DNA of 64,000 nucleotides from Lachnospiraceae bacterium UBA3689 (GCA_002371465.1 DFIU01000018.1:1-64000); one strand, 5' to 3'; shown: positions 1 to 8,001, counted from the stretch's first letter. Notes: a model not told the origin generated them from the letters alone. Made by a program: numbers and translations.

Positions 1-148
<148 letters not shown>

Positions 149-322
149 ATTTCTGATTCTTCTCGGATGAGCGTTAGCTTTCGCTATTCTCATTCGTTTC
201 CATACTTACTGTTTTTGTTTCCGTTTCAAGAAACTGTAAAGAAATTTTCGAGTTTTGTATGTGTTTCACTGTTCAGTTATCAAGGAACTTTTTATTGTCG
301 CCGCCGTTAAGCAGCATAAGAA
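149..322 (-). other. Pre-16S leader RNA
   Basis: Region between the proximal rRNA promoter and the mature 16S 5' end. It is AT-rich and, read on the minus strand, contains the stretch GTTCCTTGATAACTGAACAG (about 268-287), which resembles the sequence often found in rRNA leaders and spacers of Firmicutes. No open reading frame here has a credible ribosome binding site. It is expected to be removed during pre-16S processing. Confidence 0.6.
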
Positions 323-351
323 ATTATAGAGCCGAAAGCCAAAGTTGTCAA
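323..351 (-). promoter_or_regulatory. rRNA operon promoter P2 (proximal)
   Basis: On the minus strand there is a perfect -35 TTGACA (346-351), a 17-bp spacer and a perfect -10 TATAAT (323-328). Both hexamers match consensus, as expected for a growth-rate-controlled rRNA promoter. Confidence 0.85.
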
Positions 352-440
352 CTGTTTTTTAATTTCTTTTTGAGCTGTTTTCCACTTGATACTTGCTCAA
401 AGCCTTTATTTCAAGGCTTTTTCCGTGGAACAGCTTACTT

Positions 441-469
441 AATATATCATCGGGGATAAGCTCTGTCAA
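441..469 (-). promoter_or_regulatory. rRNA operon promoter P1 (distal)
   Basis: On the minus strand: -35 TTGACA (464-469), 17-bp spacer, -10 TATATT (441-446). It lies exactly 118 bp upstream of P2 in the same orientation, giving the tandem arrangement common for rRNA operons. Confidence 0.8.
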
Positions 470-572
470 TAAAGATTTCGGGCATTTTCAAAAGAATTTT
501 CTCGTCCTCTAAATATGGTGGATAGAAGGGATTTCATCACGAAATGTAGGAACCGCTCTCCTTGGTCCGGAT

Positions 573-616
573 AAAAAAGTCAGCCCTCCTGCAGGGCAGA
601 AGCCAGACAGGAGGAC
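573..616 (-). terminator. Rho-independent terminator after the cvpA-like gene
   Basis: Read on the minus strand, AGTCCTCCTG pairs with CAGGAGGGCT around a loop and is followed by a T-run (TTTTTTA). It lies just after the stop codon at 625 and would keep this operon from reading into the rRNA promoters. Confidence 0.7.
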
Positions 617-624
617 TTACTTTG

Positions 625-1284
625 CTACATCATGGAAAGAAACAGATGCGGTATATATCTGGTGATGAAGTTGCCCCGGTCGATCCAGGTCAAGAAGGCG
701 CTCGCCCGGATCTGTCCTTCTAAGGTCCCTCCGATCTCTGTAAATTGCAGAGCAGAGATGATGCCGAAGATCAGCCAGACAAAGATCATTCCTCGGACCA
801 GTCCCAAAAGAAGGCCCAAGACATGATTGATGGGACTGATAATCCGGTGCCGGGTCAAGCGGTTCATGATGATCTCAATGATCACCCAGAAGATGACGGA
901 GACAATAAGGGCGGCAAGAAAGCCGATCACATTTAAGACAAAGTCTGTGATCTTTTCCGCGGCGACCGTCTTGACCCCATTTACCTCAAGAGCCGAACCC
1001 ACGATGGCGAGAGTCAATTCTTGGGGTGAATCCGCGGAAGCAAGCCCCTCGGCCGCTTCATTTCCCTGACTTTCAAGAAACTTCTCGCTCTGCTCTTCGA
1101 CACACTCGGTCACCTCGCGGCTGCCCTTGACCAGACCCGTCGCTGTCGGCGCGGCGAAAACCGCGGTCGCGACAACCAGAATAAAGAAAAACATCGAAAA
1201 AAGCGTTTTTAGAAAGCCCCTGAAAAAGCCCCGCAGCATGGCGATTCCCAGGTAAAGTATGACAATTCCTGCTAAAATATTCAA
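625..1284 (-). CDS. CvpA family membrane protein
   Basis: Small integral membrane protein with four hydrophobic segments and the N-terminal hydrophobic-plus-RGFFRGF arrangement seen in CvpA (colicin V production) proteins. The family is widespread and its biochemical role is unsettled. An ATG at 1326 would overlap the preceding gene by 32 nt. A TTG at 1284 (codon 15 of that frame) is a better start: it is preceded by GAGGACAGG at a good distance, lies just after the upstream stop, and puts the hydrophobic segment at the N-terminus as in other CvpA proteins. It is the last gene of the recR-containing operon and is followed by a terminator. Confidence 0.75.
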   Translation of the reverse strand: MNILAGIVILYLGIAMLRGFFRGFLKTLFSMFFFILVVATAVFAAPTATGLVKGSREVTECVEEQSEKFLESQGNEAAEGLASADSPQELTLAIVGSALEVNGVKTVAAEKITDFVLNVIGFLAALIVSVIFWVIIEIIMNRLTRHRIISPINHVLGLLLGLVRGMIFVWLIFGIISALQFTEIGGTLEGQIRASAFLTWIDRGNFITRYIPHLFLSMM

Positions 1285-1294
1285 ATTCCTGTCC

Positions 1295-2833
1295 TCAGCG
1301 AAGGCGGATCGTCTCCATCTTCTCATCCGTCACAACCAGGTAGCGGTTGCGGCCGGTCTTTAAGATGTCCCCGATATTGCCTTCTTTAATCGTTCCGCGA
1401 AAACGACAGAATCCCTTCATGCTGTAAATCGTCACATCCGCCTGATTATAAAGAAGGATCTGATCGTCGCAGACCCGCGCCTTACTGTAGGGTGTCGTAA
1501 CATCCGCCGTTGAAATCAGATTCCCGCTCCTGGTGTAGAGCTGAAGCTGGTATCTGGCGTCGCCGCCCTTGTCAAAGATAAAGGCAAGGTGGGAGTCATC
1601 GTGGAACGCGCTGATAATTTCCTTTTCAAATTTTACGTGTTTACTCTCGGTGATGGAGTCGGTCCCCTCATAGATTGAGAAGCCGTCGTCCCGCACCGCC
1701 ACCATCCGGTGGTTGTCCAGGCAATAGACTTCCGGCACAAAGACGCCGTCCAGCCGGTCGCTGGCGACCAGGTTGTTCTTTTGCGCCTGCCCTGCCTTGC
1801 CGAAGTTATAAAAATTGAGAACCGAGCCCGCCTTACCGTCCACAGTTCGCAGATAGGAAATGAGCAGGTTCTGACCATTTGGCGATAGCGCCAGATCCGT
1901 CGGGTAGCCCAGGTCCTCCATGTGGCTCTGACCCGCCGCGATCTGGCTGCCGTCCGCCCGGTAGTAGGCAAAATCAATCGCCGCTCCATCCTTAAGCAGC
2001 ATGGCGATGGTATCCTTTTTGGAAATAACCGCCTTTAGAATCGGCAGGGGGGTCGCGAAACTTCCGACCTTGCCCTTCTCATTATAAATGTAGACCGAGG
2101 TCCCCATCTGATCATAGACCAGCATCTGGTCGTCGCAGACGCTCACCTTAGGCTTAGCCATGGCAAACGATTCGTTCCAAACCGTCTCGTGGTCCGCCTT
2201 TAAAAGAGACGCCCCATCCGAAGAGTAGCGGAGGATATAGCCATCCACATACTCGTAGTCGGACACATTGTTCTCCTTGGGATCCTGGTCCGTGATCTTA
2301 TAGGAGCTATAGGAGCGGTGGTCGACCGCGTTTTTGACGACCAAAAACATCGCCACGACGAAGACGACCGCTGCCGCCTTCATGACCTGGCTCATGGTCG
2401 GCCGGTGCAGGTGGATCTGGGGCAGCCGGATCTGACGGCGAGACCGCTGCTTGTTGCCGGGACGGGTCTTTGTCCCGGTTCTGCCGCCCCCGTCCCGGGA
2501 GATCCGGATCGCTTCCGCGATTCGCTCCGCTCCGGTGAGTCCCGCCAGAGGGTCCGCCTCAGGATCGTCAGCCTCATCAAGCCCCTCTGCCTGGTCCGGC
2601 TCTTCCCGTTCAGGCTTCGCCTTTTCCCGTCCCTCATCCGGGTCAGCAACTTCCTCCGGGCTTTCCAGCTTCTTTTGCAGGGAGGCTTCCAGCAGATCCT
2701 CTGCCTCGTCCTCCTCATCTTCCCCTAAAAGAGCGTAGATGTCGCCCTCTTTCAGAAAATCGTCGCCGCTGTCGTCCGCGCCCTTTCTGCGGTCATTTAA
2801 TTTTTTTCCGAGTTTTGAAAATGGATTTTCCAT
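1295..2833 (-). CDS. Membrane-anchored beta-propeller-like protein (DUF5711 type)
   Basis: 512 residues. The N-terminal 140 residues are strongly acidic and low in complexity, with many Glu and Asp, then a basic patch. A single transmembrane helix covers about residues 150-168. The remaining 340 residues look extracytoplasmic and have repeated short beta-rich blocks such as DDQxLVY and LFD, as in WD40/PQQ-like propellers. This layout fits the clostridial DUF5711 family, which has no known function. The ATG is 1 bp from the end of recR, so the two are translationally linked. A role in envelope or division is possible but is only inferred. Confidence 0.65.
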   Translation of the reverse strand: MENPFSKLGKKLNDRRKGADDSGDDFLKEGDIYALLGEDEEDEAEDLLEASLQKKLESPEEVADPDEGREKAKPEREEPDQAEGLDEADDPEADPLAGLTGAERIAEAIRISRDGGGRTGTKTRPGNKQRSRRQIRLPQIHLHRPTMSQVMKAAAVVFVVAMFLVVKNAVDHRSYSSYKITDQDPKENNVSDYEYVDGYILRYSSDGASLLKADHETVWNESFAMAKPKVSVCDDQMLVYDQMGTSVYIYNEKGKVGSFATPLPILKAVISKKDTIAMLLKDGAAIDFAYYRADGSQIAAGQSHMEDLGYPTDLALSPNGQNLLISYLRTVDGKAGSVLNFYNFGKAGQAQKNNLVASDRLDGVFVPEVYCLDNHRMVAVRDDGFSIYEGTDSITESKHVKFEKEIISAFHDDSHLAFIFDKGGDARYQLQLYTRSGNLISTADVTTPYSKARVCDDQILLYNQADVTIYSMKGFCRFRGTIKEGNIGDILKTGRNRYLVVTDEKMETIRLR

Positions 2834-3433
2834 TTAAAGCTGTACTCTTCCTTCCAGCGCCCGCAGCAGTGTAACTTCATCTATATTTTCCAGGTCACCG
2901 CCGACCGGGACCCCGCTGGCGATTCTGGTCACCTTGATGCCGGTCGGTTTGATCAGCTTACTGATGTACATAGCAGTTGTCTCCCCCTCCAAAGAGGAGT
3001 TGGTCGCGACGATCACTTCCTTGACCTCGTCTGACTGCAGGCGCTGCATCAGTTCCCTGAGCTTGATATCGTCCGGTCCGATTCCCAGCATGGGGGAAAT
3101 CGCCCCGTGCAGGACGTGGTAGACGCCCTCATATTTTCCGGTCTTTTCATAAGCCGCCAGGTCGCGGTCCGTCTCAACGATCATAATCGTCGAATGGTCG
3201 CGCTTGGGACTGCTGCAGATCGGGCACTCGTCCGCGTCGGTCAGTGTGCAGCAGGTCTTGCAATAGTGGACATTTTTCCTGGTTTCGACCAGAGCCTTGG
3301 ACAGGCGCTCCACCTTGTCCACCGGCATACTGATGATGTAAAATGCCAGCCGCTGGGCCGTCTTACTGCCGATCCCCGGCAAAGACGCGAGCTGCTCAAT
3401 CAGCTCGCTGATGTGTCCGCTGAAATATTCCAA
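2834..3433 (-). CDS. recR: Recombination protein RecR
   Basis: 199 residues, the usual length. It shows the N-terminal helix-hairpin-helix region (LPGIGSKTAQRLAF), a four-cysteine zinc finger (CKTC...CPIC, residues 57-72) and the Toprim domain (IVETDRDLAAYEKTGKYEGVYHVL). RecR works with RecO/RecF to load RecA at gaps. The start is a TTG right after the TAA of the ybaB gene. A GGAGG inside the end of ybaB provides the ribosome binding site, so the two genes are probably translationally coupled. The dnaX-ybaB-recR order is conserved across bacteria. Confidence 0.97.
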   Translation of the reverse strand: MEYFSGHISELIEQLASLPGIGSKTAQRLAFYIISMPVDKVERLSKALVETRKNVHYCKTCCTLTDADECPICSSPKRDHSTIMIVETDRDLAAYEKTGKYEGVYHVLHGAISPMLGIGPDDIKLRELMQRLQSDEVKEVIVATNSSLEGETTAMYISKLIKPTGIKVTRIASGVPVGGDLENIDEVTLLRALEGRVQL

Positions 3434-3787
3434 TTAGAACAAGCCTCCGCCAAGACCGCCCATGCCGCCGGCCATCTTGCTGATATTGGCAGCATTTGCC
3501 TCATCGACCTTCTTTAAGACCTCATTGAAGGCTGCGATGAGCAGGTCCTCCAGGTCCTCGACCTCTTCCGGATCGACTGCTTCCGGATCAATCTTCAGGT
3601 TCTTGATTTCGCGCTTGCCGGTCATTTCAATCCTGACCGCCCCGCCGCCGACAGCCGCCTCAAAGGTCTTCTCTTCGAGTTCCTTCTGCTGCTGTTCCAT
3701 CTGCGCCTGCATTTTCTGAGCCTGCTTCATCAGGTTCTTCATGTTGCCCGGCATCATACCGCCGTTAAATCCGCCTCTTTTAGCCAT
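3434..3787 (-). CDS. ybaB: YbaB/EbfC family nucleoid-associated protein
   Basis: 117 residues. Begins with a Gly/Met-rich segment and KNLMKQAQKMQAQMEQQQKELEE, then the typical VRIEMTGKREIKNLKIDPEAVDPEEVEDLEDLLIAAFNE core, and ends with a glycine-rich tail. These small dimeric DNA-binding proteins are usually encoded between dnaX and recR, as here. Gap to dnaX is 36 bp. The function in nucleoid organisation is known for the family, not shown for this protein. Confidence 0.93.
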   Translation of the reverse strand: MAKRGGFNGGMMPGNMKNLMKQAQKMQAQMEQQQKELEEKTFEAAVGGGAVRIEMTGKREIKNLKIDPEAVDPEEVEDLEDLLIAAFNEVLKKVDEANAANISKMAGGMGGLGGGLF

Positions 3788-3823
3788 TGCAGCCTCCTTG
3801 TATCATTTTCTTTTATCATCAAG

Positions 3824-5473
3824 TCAGAACTCCTCTTCGCCCTCCTCGACTTCAATCGGAATGGCGATCTTGGATGGATCATTTAAGATCTGATCGACGC
3901 CGATATTCTGGAGATTGGTAGTCGTGTCCTTCCTGGTATGGAGCTCAATCTCAGTTGCCTTGCCGTACCGCTTCTCAATGATGCCGGCCAGGACCTGTTT
4001 TAAATCCTGGTTGGTGACGAGATGATCCGCCATGCCGTTGGGGCACTCGATGTAGAGGGTATGGTTGTCCGGGTTGGCCGCATCATACTGGGGCTGGGAC
4101 TTTTCCAGGATCTGTTTGCTGTAGCCGTAGCCGTTGGGAAGGGAGCCCAGAATCAGTCTCCACTCCGCGCAGATCTGTTTTAAATCCTCCGGCGCCGCAT
4201 GTTCCAGGACCTTTTGAGGCTCCTCCGGAGGCAGATTCTCGTAGGGATCCCCGCCTGCCGCCGCGCCAGCTGCCTGGGCCTGACCTACCGGCAAAGCATA
4301 ACTGCCGGACGTAATTTCGTCAAGTTTTGTTTCCACCTGGCGCAGGCGGTCCAGCACATCCCCGGTCCGAACGCCGGTCTGGGGGCGGGCCATGCGGATG
4401 AGCGCCACCTCGGTCAGAACCCTGCGGTTGGTCGCGTAGCGCATCTGATTCTGTAAATCGGATAAGAGGCGGATGTAGCGCATGACGGTCTCCGGCGTGA
4501 CCATCTTGGTCATATCGAGGAACTCTTCCATCTGCTCTTTTGACGCGTCGACGTGGTCCCCCGCTTCTTCCGGCGGAGCGGTCGCCACCATCAGAAGGTT
4601 CCGCAGATACCAGATAAAGTCATTGACAAACTGGCTGATCTCCATGCCGTGGGAGATCTGTTTTTCAAAAATGCGGATGGCCCTGCCGGCGTCCCCCCTT
4701 GAAGCCGACCGGACCAGACCGCCGAAGACAGCCGTATCCGCTTCGCCCAGAGCCGTCAGCACCTTCTCATAGGTCAGTTCTTCCCCCATGTAAAATGCCA
4801 TGCACTGGTCGAGCAGGGAAAGCCCGTCCCGCAAAGACCCGTCCGCTGCCCGCGCCACGAATCTCAGCGCCTTTTCTTCCGCCGCGATCCCCTCCCGGTC
4901 AGTCAGTTCCCGCATCCGGTCGACAATGGTATCGACATCGATCCGATGAAAATCATAGCGCTGGCAGCGCGACCGGATCGTAATCGGAACCTTGCCGACT
5001 TCGGTCGTCGCCAGGATAAAGATGACATAGGAGGGAGGTTCCTCCAGAGTCTTTAAAAGGGCATTGAAGGCGCCCGGCGACAGCATGTGGACCTCGTCGA
5101 TGATATAGACTTTATATTTCCCCTCCGTCGGCCGGTACTGGACCTCTTCAATAATCTCCCGGATGTTGTCGACGCCGTTGTTGGAAGCCGCGTCGATTTC
5201 GATGACATTCATGGAACTGCCGCTTTGGATGTTCCGGCAGGTTTCGCACCGGTTGCAGGGGCTGCCATTTTCCGGATGCTCGCAGTTGACGGCACGCGCC
5301 AGAATCTTTGCCACGGTCGTCTTGCCGGTCCCCCGCGTCCCGCAGAAGAGGTAGGCGTGCTGGAGCCGCCCCGTCTTGATCTGGTTGCGGAGCGTGGTCA
5401 CGATATGGTCCTGCCCCTTGACTTCATCAAAGGTCTGAGGCCGCGCCTTTCGATAGAGAGCTACATAAGACAT
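3824..5473 (-). CDS. dnaX: DNA polymerase III subunit gamma/tau
   Basis: 549 residues. Clamp-loader AAA+ ATPase: Walker A GTRGTGKTT (about 46-54), a zinc-binding module of four cysteines (CEHPENGSPCNRCETC), Walker B DEVHML and sensor region LATTEVGKVPITIRSRCQ. The C-terminal third is the less conserved tau part that contacts the polymerase and helicase. The start has a clear ribosome binding site (GGAGTAGGA). A 10-bp hairpin lies in the leader. Whether a shorter gamma form is made by frameshifting or alternate termination was not determined. Confidence 0.96.
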   Translation of the reverse strand: MSYVALYRKARPQTFDEVKGQDHIVTTLRNQIKTGRLQHAYLFCGTRGTGKTTVAKILARAVNCEHPENGSPCNRCETCRNIQSGSSMNVIEIDAASNNGVDNIREIIEEVQYRPTEGKYKVYIIDEVHMLSPGAFNALLKTLEEPPSYVIFILATTEVGKVPITIRSRCQRYDFHRIDVDTIVDRMRELTDREGIAAEEKALRFVARAADGSLRDGLSLLDQCMAFYMGEELTYEKVLTALGEADTAVFGGLVRSASRGDAGRAIRIFEKQISHGMEISQFVNDFIWYLRNLLMVATAPPEEAGDHVDASKEQMEEFLDMTKMVTPETVMRYIRLLSDLQNQMRYATNRRVLTEVALIRMARPQTGVRTGDVLDRLRQVETKLDEITSGSYALPVGQAQAAGAAAGGDPYENLPPEEPQKVLEHAAPEDLKQICAEWRLILGSLPNGYGYSKQILEKSQPQYDAANPDNHTLYIECPNGMADHLVTNQDLKQVLAGIIEKRYGKATEIELHTRKDTTTNLQNIGVDQILNDPSKIAIPIEVEEGEEEF

Positions 5474-5502
5474 TTCCTACTCCAATTTCCTTTACACATA
5501 TT

Positions 5503-5544
5503 GCAGCAGGTACACACTGCATACTGCCCGTATATACCTGCTGC
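5503..5544 (-). promoter_or_regulatory. Hairpin in the dnaX leader
   Basis: Perfect 10-bp inverted repeat GCAGCAGGTA / TACCTGCTGC separated by 22 nt, located between pfk and dnaX and ending about 30 nt before the dnaX start codon. There is no T-run after it on the minus strand, so it does not look like a simple terminator. It may stabilise or process the pfk-dnaX mRNA, or act as an operator. Confidence 0.4.
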
Positions 5545-5595
5545 GATCATTCTCTATGAGTGGGGTGATCCCCCATTTCCAATCTTCAGGACGCG

Positions 5596-6675
5596 TCAGT
5601 CGCCGAAACTGATGCCGATGGACTTGGCCAGTTCGACGGTCTGGTCATGCGGATCGACCACTTTCAGCTTGCCCGCGGAATCCTCCAGCTTGACCTTCTT
5701 GATCTCCTGATTCCTGATGGCGACCATGATGCCAAATTCATTCTTGATGATACACTGAGCCGCGTAAGCGCCGATTCTCGTTGACAGCAGCCGATCGAAG
5801 GCATCCGGCGAGCCGCCCCGCTGGACATGACCCGGAACCGTAACCCGGACTTCGTAACCGGTCTTTTCGGTGATATCCGCTGCCAGCTTGTAGGAAATGG
5901 ACGGGTACTTCTCCAGAAGTTTCGCCATTTTCTTCTTGGCTTCCTTCTTGTCCAGCTTGGCGATTTCCTTGGGGATGGCGCCCTCCGCAACGGCAAGAAT
6001 CGTAAACTTCTTTCCGTTGTTGTGGCGTTTTTCGATCGCCTCGCAGACCTTCTTGGTATCGTAAGGAATTTCCGGCAGAAGGATGACATCGGCGCCGGAA
6101 GCAAGTCCCGCGTGCAGGGTCAGCCAGCCGACCTTATGACCCATGACTTCCACGATGAAGACGCGCCCATGGGATGATGCCGTCGTGTGAATGCAGTCGA
6201 TACAGTTGGTCGCGATATCGATGGCGGACTGGAAGCCGAAGGTCAGATCTGTTCCGTAAATATCGTTGTCGATGGTCTTGGGCAGGTGGATAATGTTGAG
6301 TCCCTCCTCCCGAAGGAGATTGGCGGTCTTCTGGGTCCCATTTCCGCCCAAAATAACGAGACAGTTAAGGCGCAGCTTGTAATAGTTCTGCTTCATCGCC
6401 TCGACCTTGTCGAGACCGTTTGCATCCGGAACCCTCATCAGCTTAAAGGGCTGACGGGAGGACCCGATGATGGTGCCGCCCCGGGTTAAAATGCCGGAAA
6501 AATCCGCCGAAGTCAGCAGTCGATAATTTCCGTAGATCAGACCCTTGTAGCCTTCTTCAAATCCATAGATCTCAAGATCCTTGACATTGTGGCTCAGTCC
6601 CTTGACAACGCCCCGCATTGTCGCATTCAGCGCCTGGCAGTCGCCGCCGCTGGTCAGAAGTCCGACTCTTAACAT
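5596..6675 (-). CDS. pfkA: 6-phosphofructokinase (long, group-III-like)
   Basis: 359 residues, longer than the 320-residue E. coli/Bacillus PfkA. Phosphorylates fructose-6-phosphate in glycolysis. Motifs: TSGGDCQALNATMRG at the N-terminus, GGNGT (110-114) at the nucleotide site, PKTIDND (132-138) with the catalytic Asp, and VMGHKVGWL. The Gly after Asn112 corresponds to E. coli Gly104, which favours ATP over pyrophosphate. Lys133 in place of E. coli Gly124 is typical of group III and PPi-type enzymes. Asn112 replaces the usual Asp103. Phosphoryl donor is therefore probably ATP but should be tested. It has its own promoter and precedes dnaX. Confidence 0.9.
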   Translation of the reverse strand: MLRVGLLTSGGDCQALNATMRGVVKGLSHNVKDLEIYGFEEGYKGLIYGNYRLLTSADFSGILTRGGTIIGSSRQPFKLMRVPDANGLDKVEAMKQNYYKLRLNCLVILGGNGTQKTANLLREEGLNIIHLPKTIDNDIYGTDLTFGFQSAIDIATNCIDCIHTTASSHGRVFIVEVMGHKVGWLTLHAGLASGADVILLPEIPYDTKKVCEAIEKRHNNGKKFTILAVAEGAIPKEIAKLDKKEAKKKMAKLLEKYPSISYKLAADITEKTGYEVRVTVPGHVQRGGSPDAFDRLLSTRIGAYAAQCIIKNEFGIMVAIRNQEIKKVKLEDSAGKLKVVDPHDQTVELAKSIGISFGD

Positions 6676-6780
6676 AGCACTTACCTCACTTCCCTGTGTT
6701 GATCCGCTCTTACTTTGAAGGCTCGGGCATTTTTTTAATGCACCAAGAGCATTTTAAAAACACCTCCGTCAGTTATGAAT

Positions 6781-6809
6781 ATTATACAGCAGGGAGAGAG
6801 CTTTGACAA
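6781..6809 (-). promoter_or_regulatory. Promoter of pfk (and dnaX operon)
   Basis: On the minus strand: -35 TTGTCA (6804-6809), 17-bp spacer, -10 TATAAT (6781-6786). It lies immediately downstream of the SRP RNA terminator and about 105 bp upstream of the pfk start codon. Confidence 0.75.
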
Positions 6810-6811
6810 AA

Positions 6812-6833
6812 GAAAAAGGACCTTTCGGTCCCC
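6812..6833 (-). terminator. Terminator after the SRP RNA
   Basis: On the minus strand GGACC, a GAAA tetraloop and GGTCC are followed by TTTTTCTTTT. The hairpin ends just before the -35 hexamer of the pfk promoter. Confidence 0.85.
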
Positions 6834-6860
6834 ATCAAACTTCCTTTAATATTAAATTAA

Positions 6861-7128
6861 AAGCCGCGCGCCTCACTCTGAAAATAGTCCAACAGACGGT
6901 ACCTCATCAGCCAGCTCGGCCCAGGCACCCTCACGTCACACGAAAGCTCTTCCTTAGTGCTGCTATGTTCCCATCCTGACACGGTTCGGAAGTTTTCGTT
7001 GCATGAGACCCAGACGTCAGCGCCGCTTAATAAGGGCAGCTCCATCAAACGCTTCCCTCGGATCGGCATGGCCCTTGCTGTAGCGGATTGCAAGTTACAG
7101 GGTCCCGCTAGAACCCCGGCTGCGCGGT
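6861..7128 (-). ncRNA. ffs: Signal recognition particle RNA, large Gram-positive form
   Basis: About 268 nt. Read on the minus strand it has the Alu-domain block CCCTGTAACTTGCAATCCGC seen in Bacillus scRNA, the helix-8 hallmark GTCAGG with stem ATG-GGAA-CAT (a GGAA tetraloop) followed by AGCAGCA, and GGTGCCTGGGCCGAGCTG. The 5' CCGCGC pairs with GCGCGG at the 3' end, closing the molecule. It is the RNA core of SRP and binds Ffh. A minor open reading frame inside it is spurious. The tadA - tRNA-Ser - SRP RNA - dnaX order is the same as in other Firmicutes. End points are good to a few bases. Confidence 0.95.
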
Positions 7129-7134
7129 AGTTAA

Positions 7135-7163
7135 ACTATAGCGAAAGCAGGCCGGCGTGTCAA
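7135..7163 (-). promoter_or_regulatory. Promoter of the SRP RNA
   Basis: On the minus strand: perfect -35 TTGACA (7158-7163), 17-bp spacer, -10 TATAGT (7135-7140). The predicted transcription start falls at the proposed 5' end of the RNA near 7128. Confidence 0.85.
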
Positions 7164-7236
7164 GATCTTCTCCACTCCCAGATCCCAGGATCATTCCGGT
7201 TCAAAATGACGGAGGAAATCCCGCACAGGCGGGCAG

Positions 7237-7264
7237 CAAAAAGGACCGCTCACTTGAGCGGTCC
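7237..7264 (-). terminator. Terminator after tadA / tRNA-Ser
   Basis: On the minus strand GGACCGCTC, loop AAGT, GAGCGGTCC and TTTTTG: a 9-bp GC-rich stem with a T-run. It separates the tRNA from the SRP RNA promoter. Confidence 0.9.
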
Positions 7265-7272
7265 TGATGCAG

Positions 7273-7358
7273 CGGAGATGAAGGGATTCGAACCCTTGCA
7301 CCCCGAAGGGCCTATCGCATTTCGAGTGCGACCTCTTTGACCACTTGAGTACATCTCC
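7273..7358 (-). tRNA. tRNA-Ser, anticodon CGA
   Basis: 86 nt class II tRNA. The acceptor GGAGATG pairs with CATCTCC (7280-7274) followed by discriminator G. The anticodon loop CTCGAAA gives anticodon CGA, which reads UCG. A long variable arm (AGGCCCTTCGGGGT) and the T-arm GGGTTCGAATCCC are present. No CCA is encoded, so the end must be added by Cca (gene at 41731). The tRNA starts at the base directly after the tadA stop codon, so it must be cut out of the tadA transcript. Confidence 0.96.
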
Positions 7359-7820
7359 TTATTTCTTTTTCGCGCGCAGTTCCCTGAAGAAATCCGTCAT
7401 CAGCCGGCTGCAGGTGTCTCCCAAAACTCCACGCGTGACGTGGACCTTATGGTTGAAGCCTTCATGCTCCAAGAGGTTCATGACCGATCCTGCACAGCCC
7501 GCCTTGGGATTCATCGCCCCGATCACACAGTTTGTGACCCTTGCCTGGATAATCGCGCCGGCGCACATGGGACAAGGTTCAAGCGTAACATACAACGTGC
7601 ATCCTTCCAAACGCCAGTCCCCCAGCTTCTTTGCAGCCCTCCGGATCGCGATGATCTCGGCGTGTGCCAGAGTCGATCTGTCGGTATTCCGACGATTGTA
7701 GCCTCTCGCGATGATCTTGTCCTCGTAGACAATGACGCATCCGATCGGAGTTTCGCCCAGCTTGTATGCCTTTTTCGCCTGCCGGATTGCTTCCCGCATG
7801 TATGTTTCGTCTGTGCCCAT
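7359..7820 (-). CDS. tadA: tRNA-specific adenosine deaminase TadA
   Basis: 153 residues. Converts A34 to inosine in tRNA-Arg(ACG). It has the zinc-binding and catalytic motifs HAE (in STLAHAEII) and PCPMC, and the N-terminal MREAIRQAKKA helix. The ATG at 7820 lies only two bases after the predicted transcription start of a good promoter and has no ribosome binding site, so the mRNA looks leaderless. The stop codon is directly followed by the tRNA-Ser gene. Confidence 0.95.
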   Translation of the reverse strand: MGTDETYMREAIRQAKKAYKLGETPIGCVIVYEDKIIARGYNRRNTDRSTLAHAEIIAIRRAAKKLGDWRLEGCTLYVTLEPCPMCAGAIIQARVTNCVIGAMNPKAGCAGSVMNLLEHEGFNHKVHVTRGVLGDTCSRLMTDFFRELRAKKK

Positions 7821-7828
7821 GCAAATGG

Positions 7829-7857
7829 ATTATACTCGAATCAGGGGACAATTTCAA
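7829..7857 (-). promoter_or_regulatory. Promoter of tadA
   Basis: On the minus strand: -35 TTGAAA (7852-7857), 17-bp spacer, -10 TATAAT (7829-7834). Counting seven bases from the -10 puts the start site near 7822, two bases before the tadA ATG. Confidence 0.75.
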
Positions 7858-7929
7858 CAACTGTTCTGTCTCGCCGGGCAAAACCGGCCTCTTTATTTCC
7901 TTAGGTAAAACGCTCCACTCCTCTTATTT

Positions 7930-8001
7930 TCATCGAACCAGCATCATCGCTCCGGATATTGACAAAAATGCCAGCACCGTCGCCAGTATCCACAAGAACA
8001 T
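7930..8001 (-). CDS. Possible 23-aa single-pass membrane peptide
   Basis: Short frame MFLWILATVL...SGAMMLVR, 23 residues, almost wholly hydrophobic with a C-terminal Arg. The ATG has a good ribosome binding site (GGAGAAAG, 9-nt spacing) and a possible promoter TTGTTC-17-TAAATT further upstream. It sits between the divergent CarD-like gene and tadA, reads toward tadA, and has no clear terminator before the tadA promoter. I do not recognise it. Short hydrophobic proteins of this kind are often regulators or small subunits of membrane complexes, but no function can be assigned. Confidence 0.45.
   Translation of the reverse strand: MFLWILATVLAFLSISGAMMLVR

Noticed and set aside
5087..5710. 207-codon plus-strand frame across dnaX start and pfk end
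   Set aside because: Opposite two clear genes and their spacer; no supporting start signal.
6857..7093. 78-codon minus-strand frame
   Set aside because: It lies inside the SRP RNA and has no ribosome binding site; the RNA explains the conservation.
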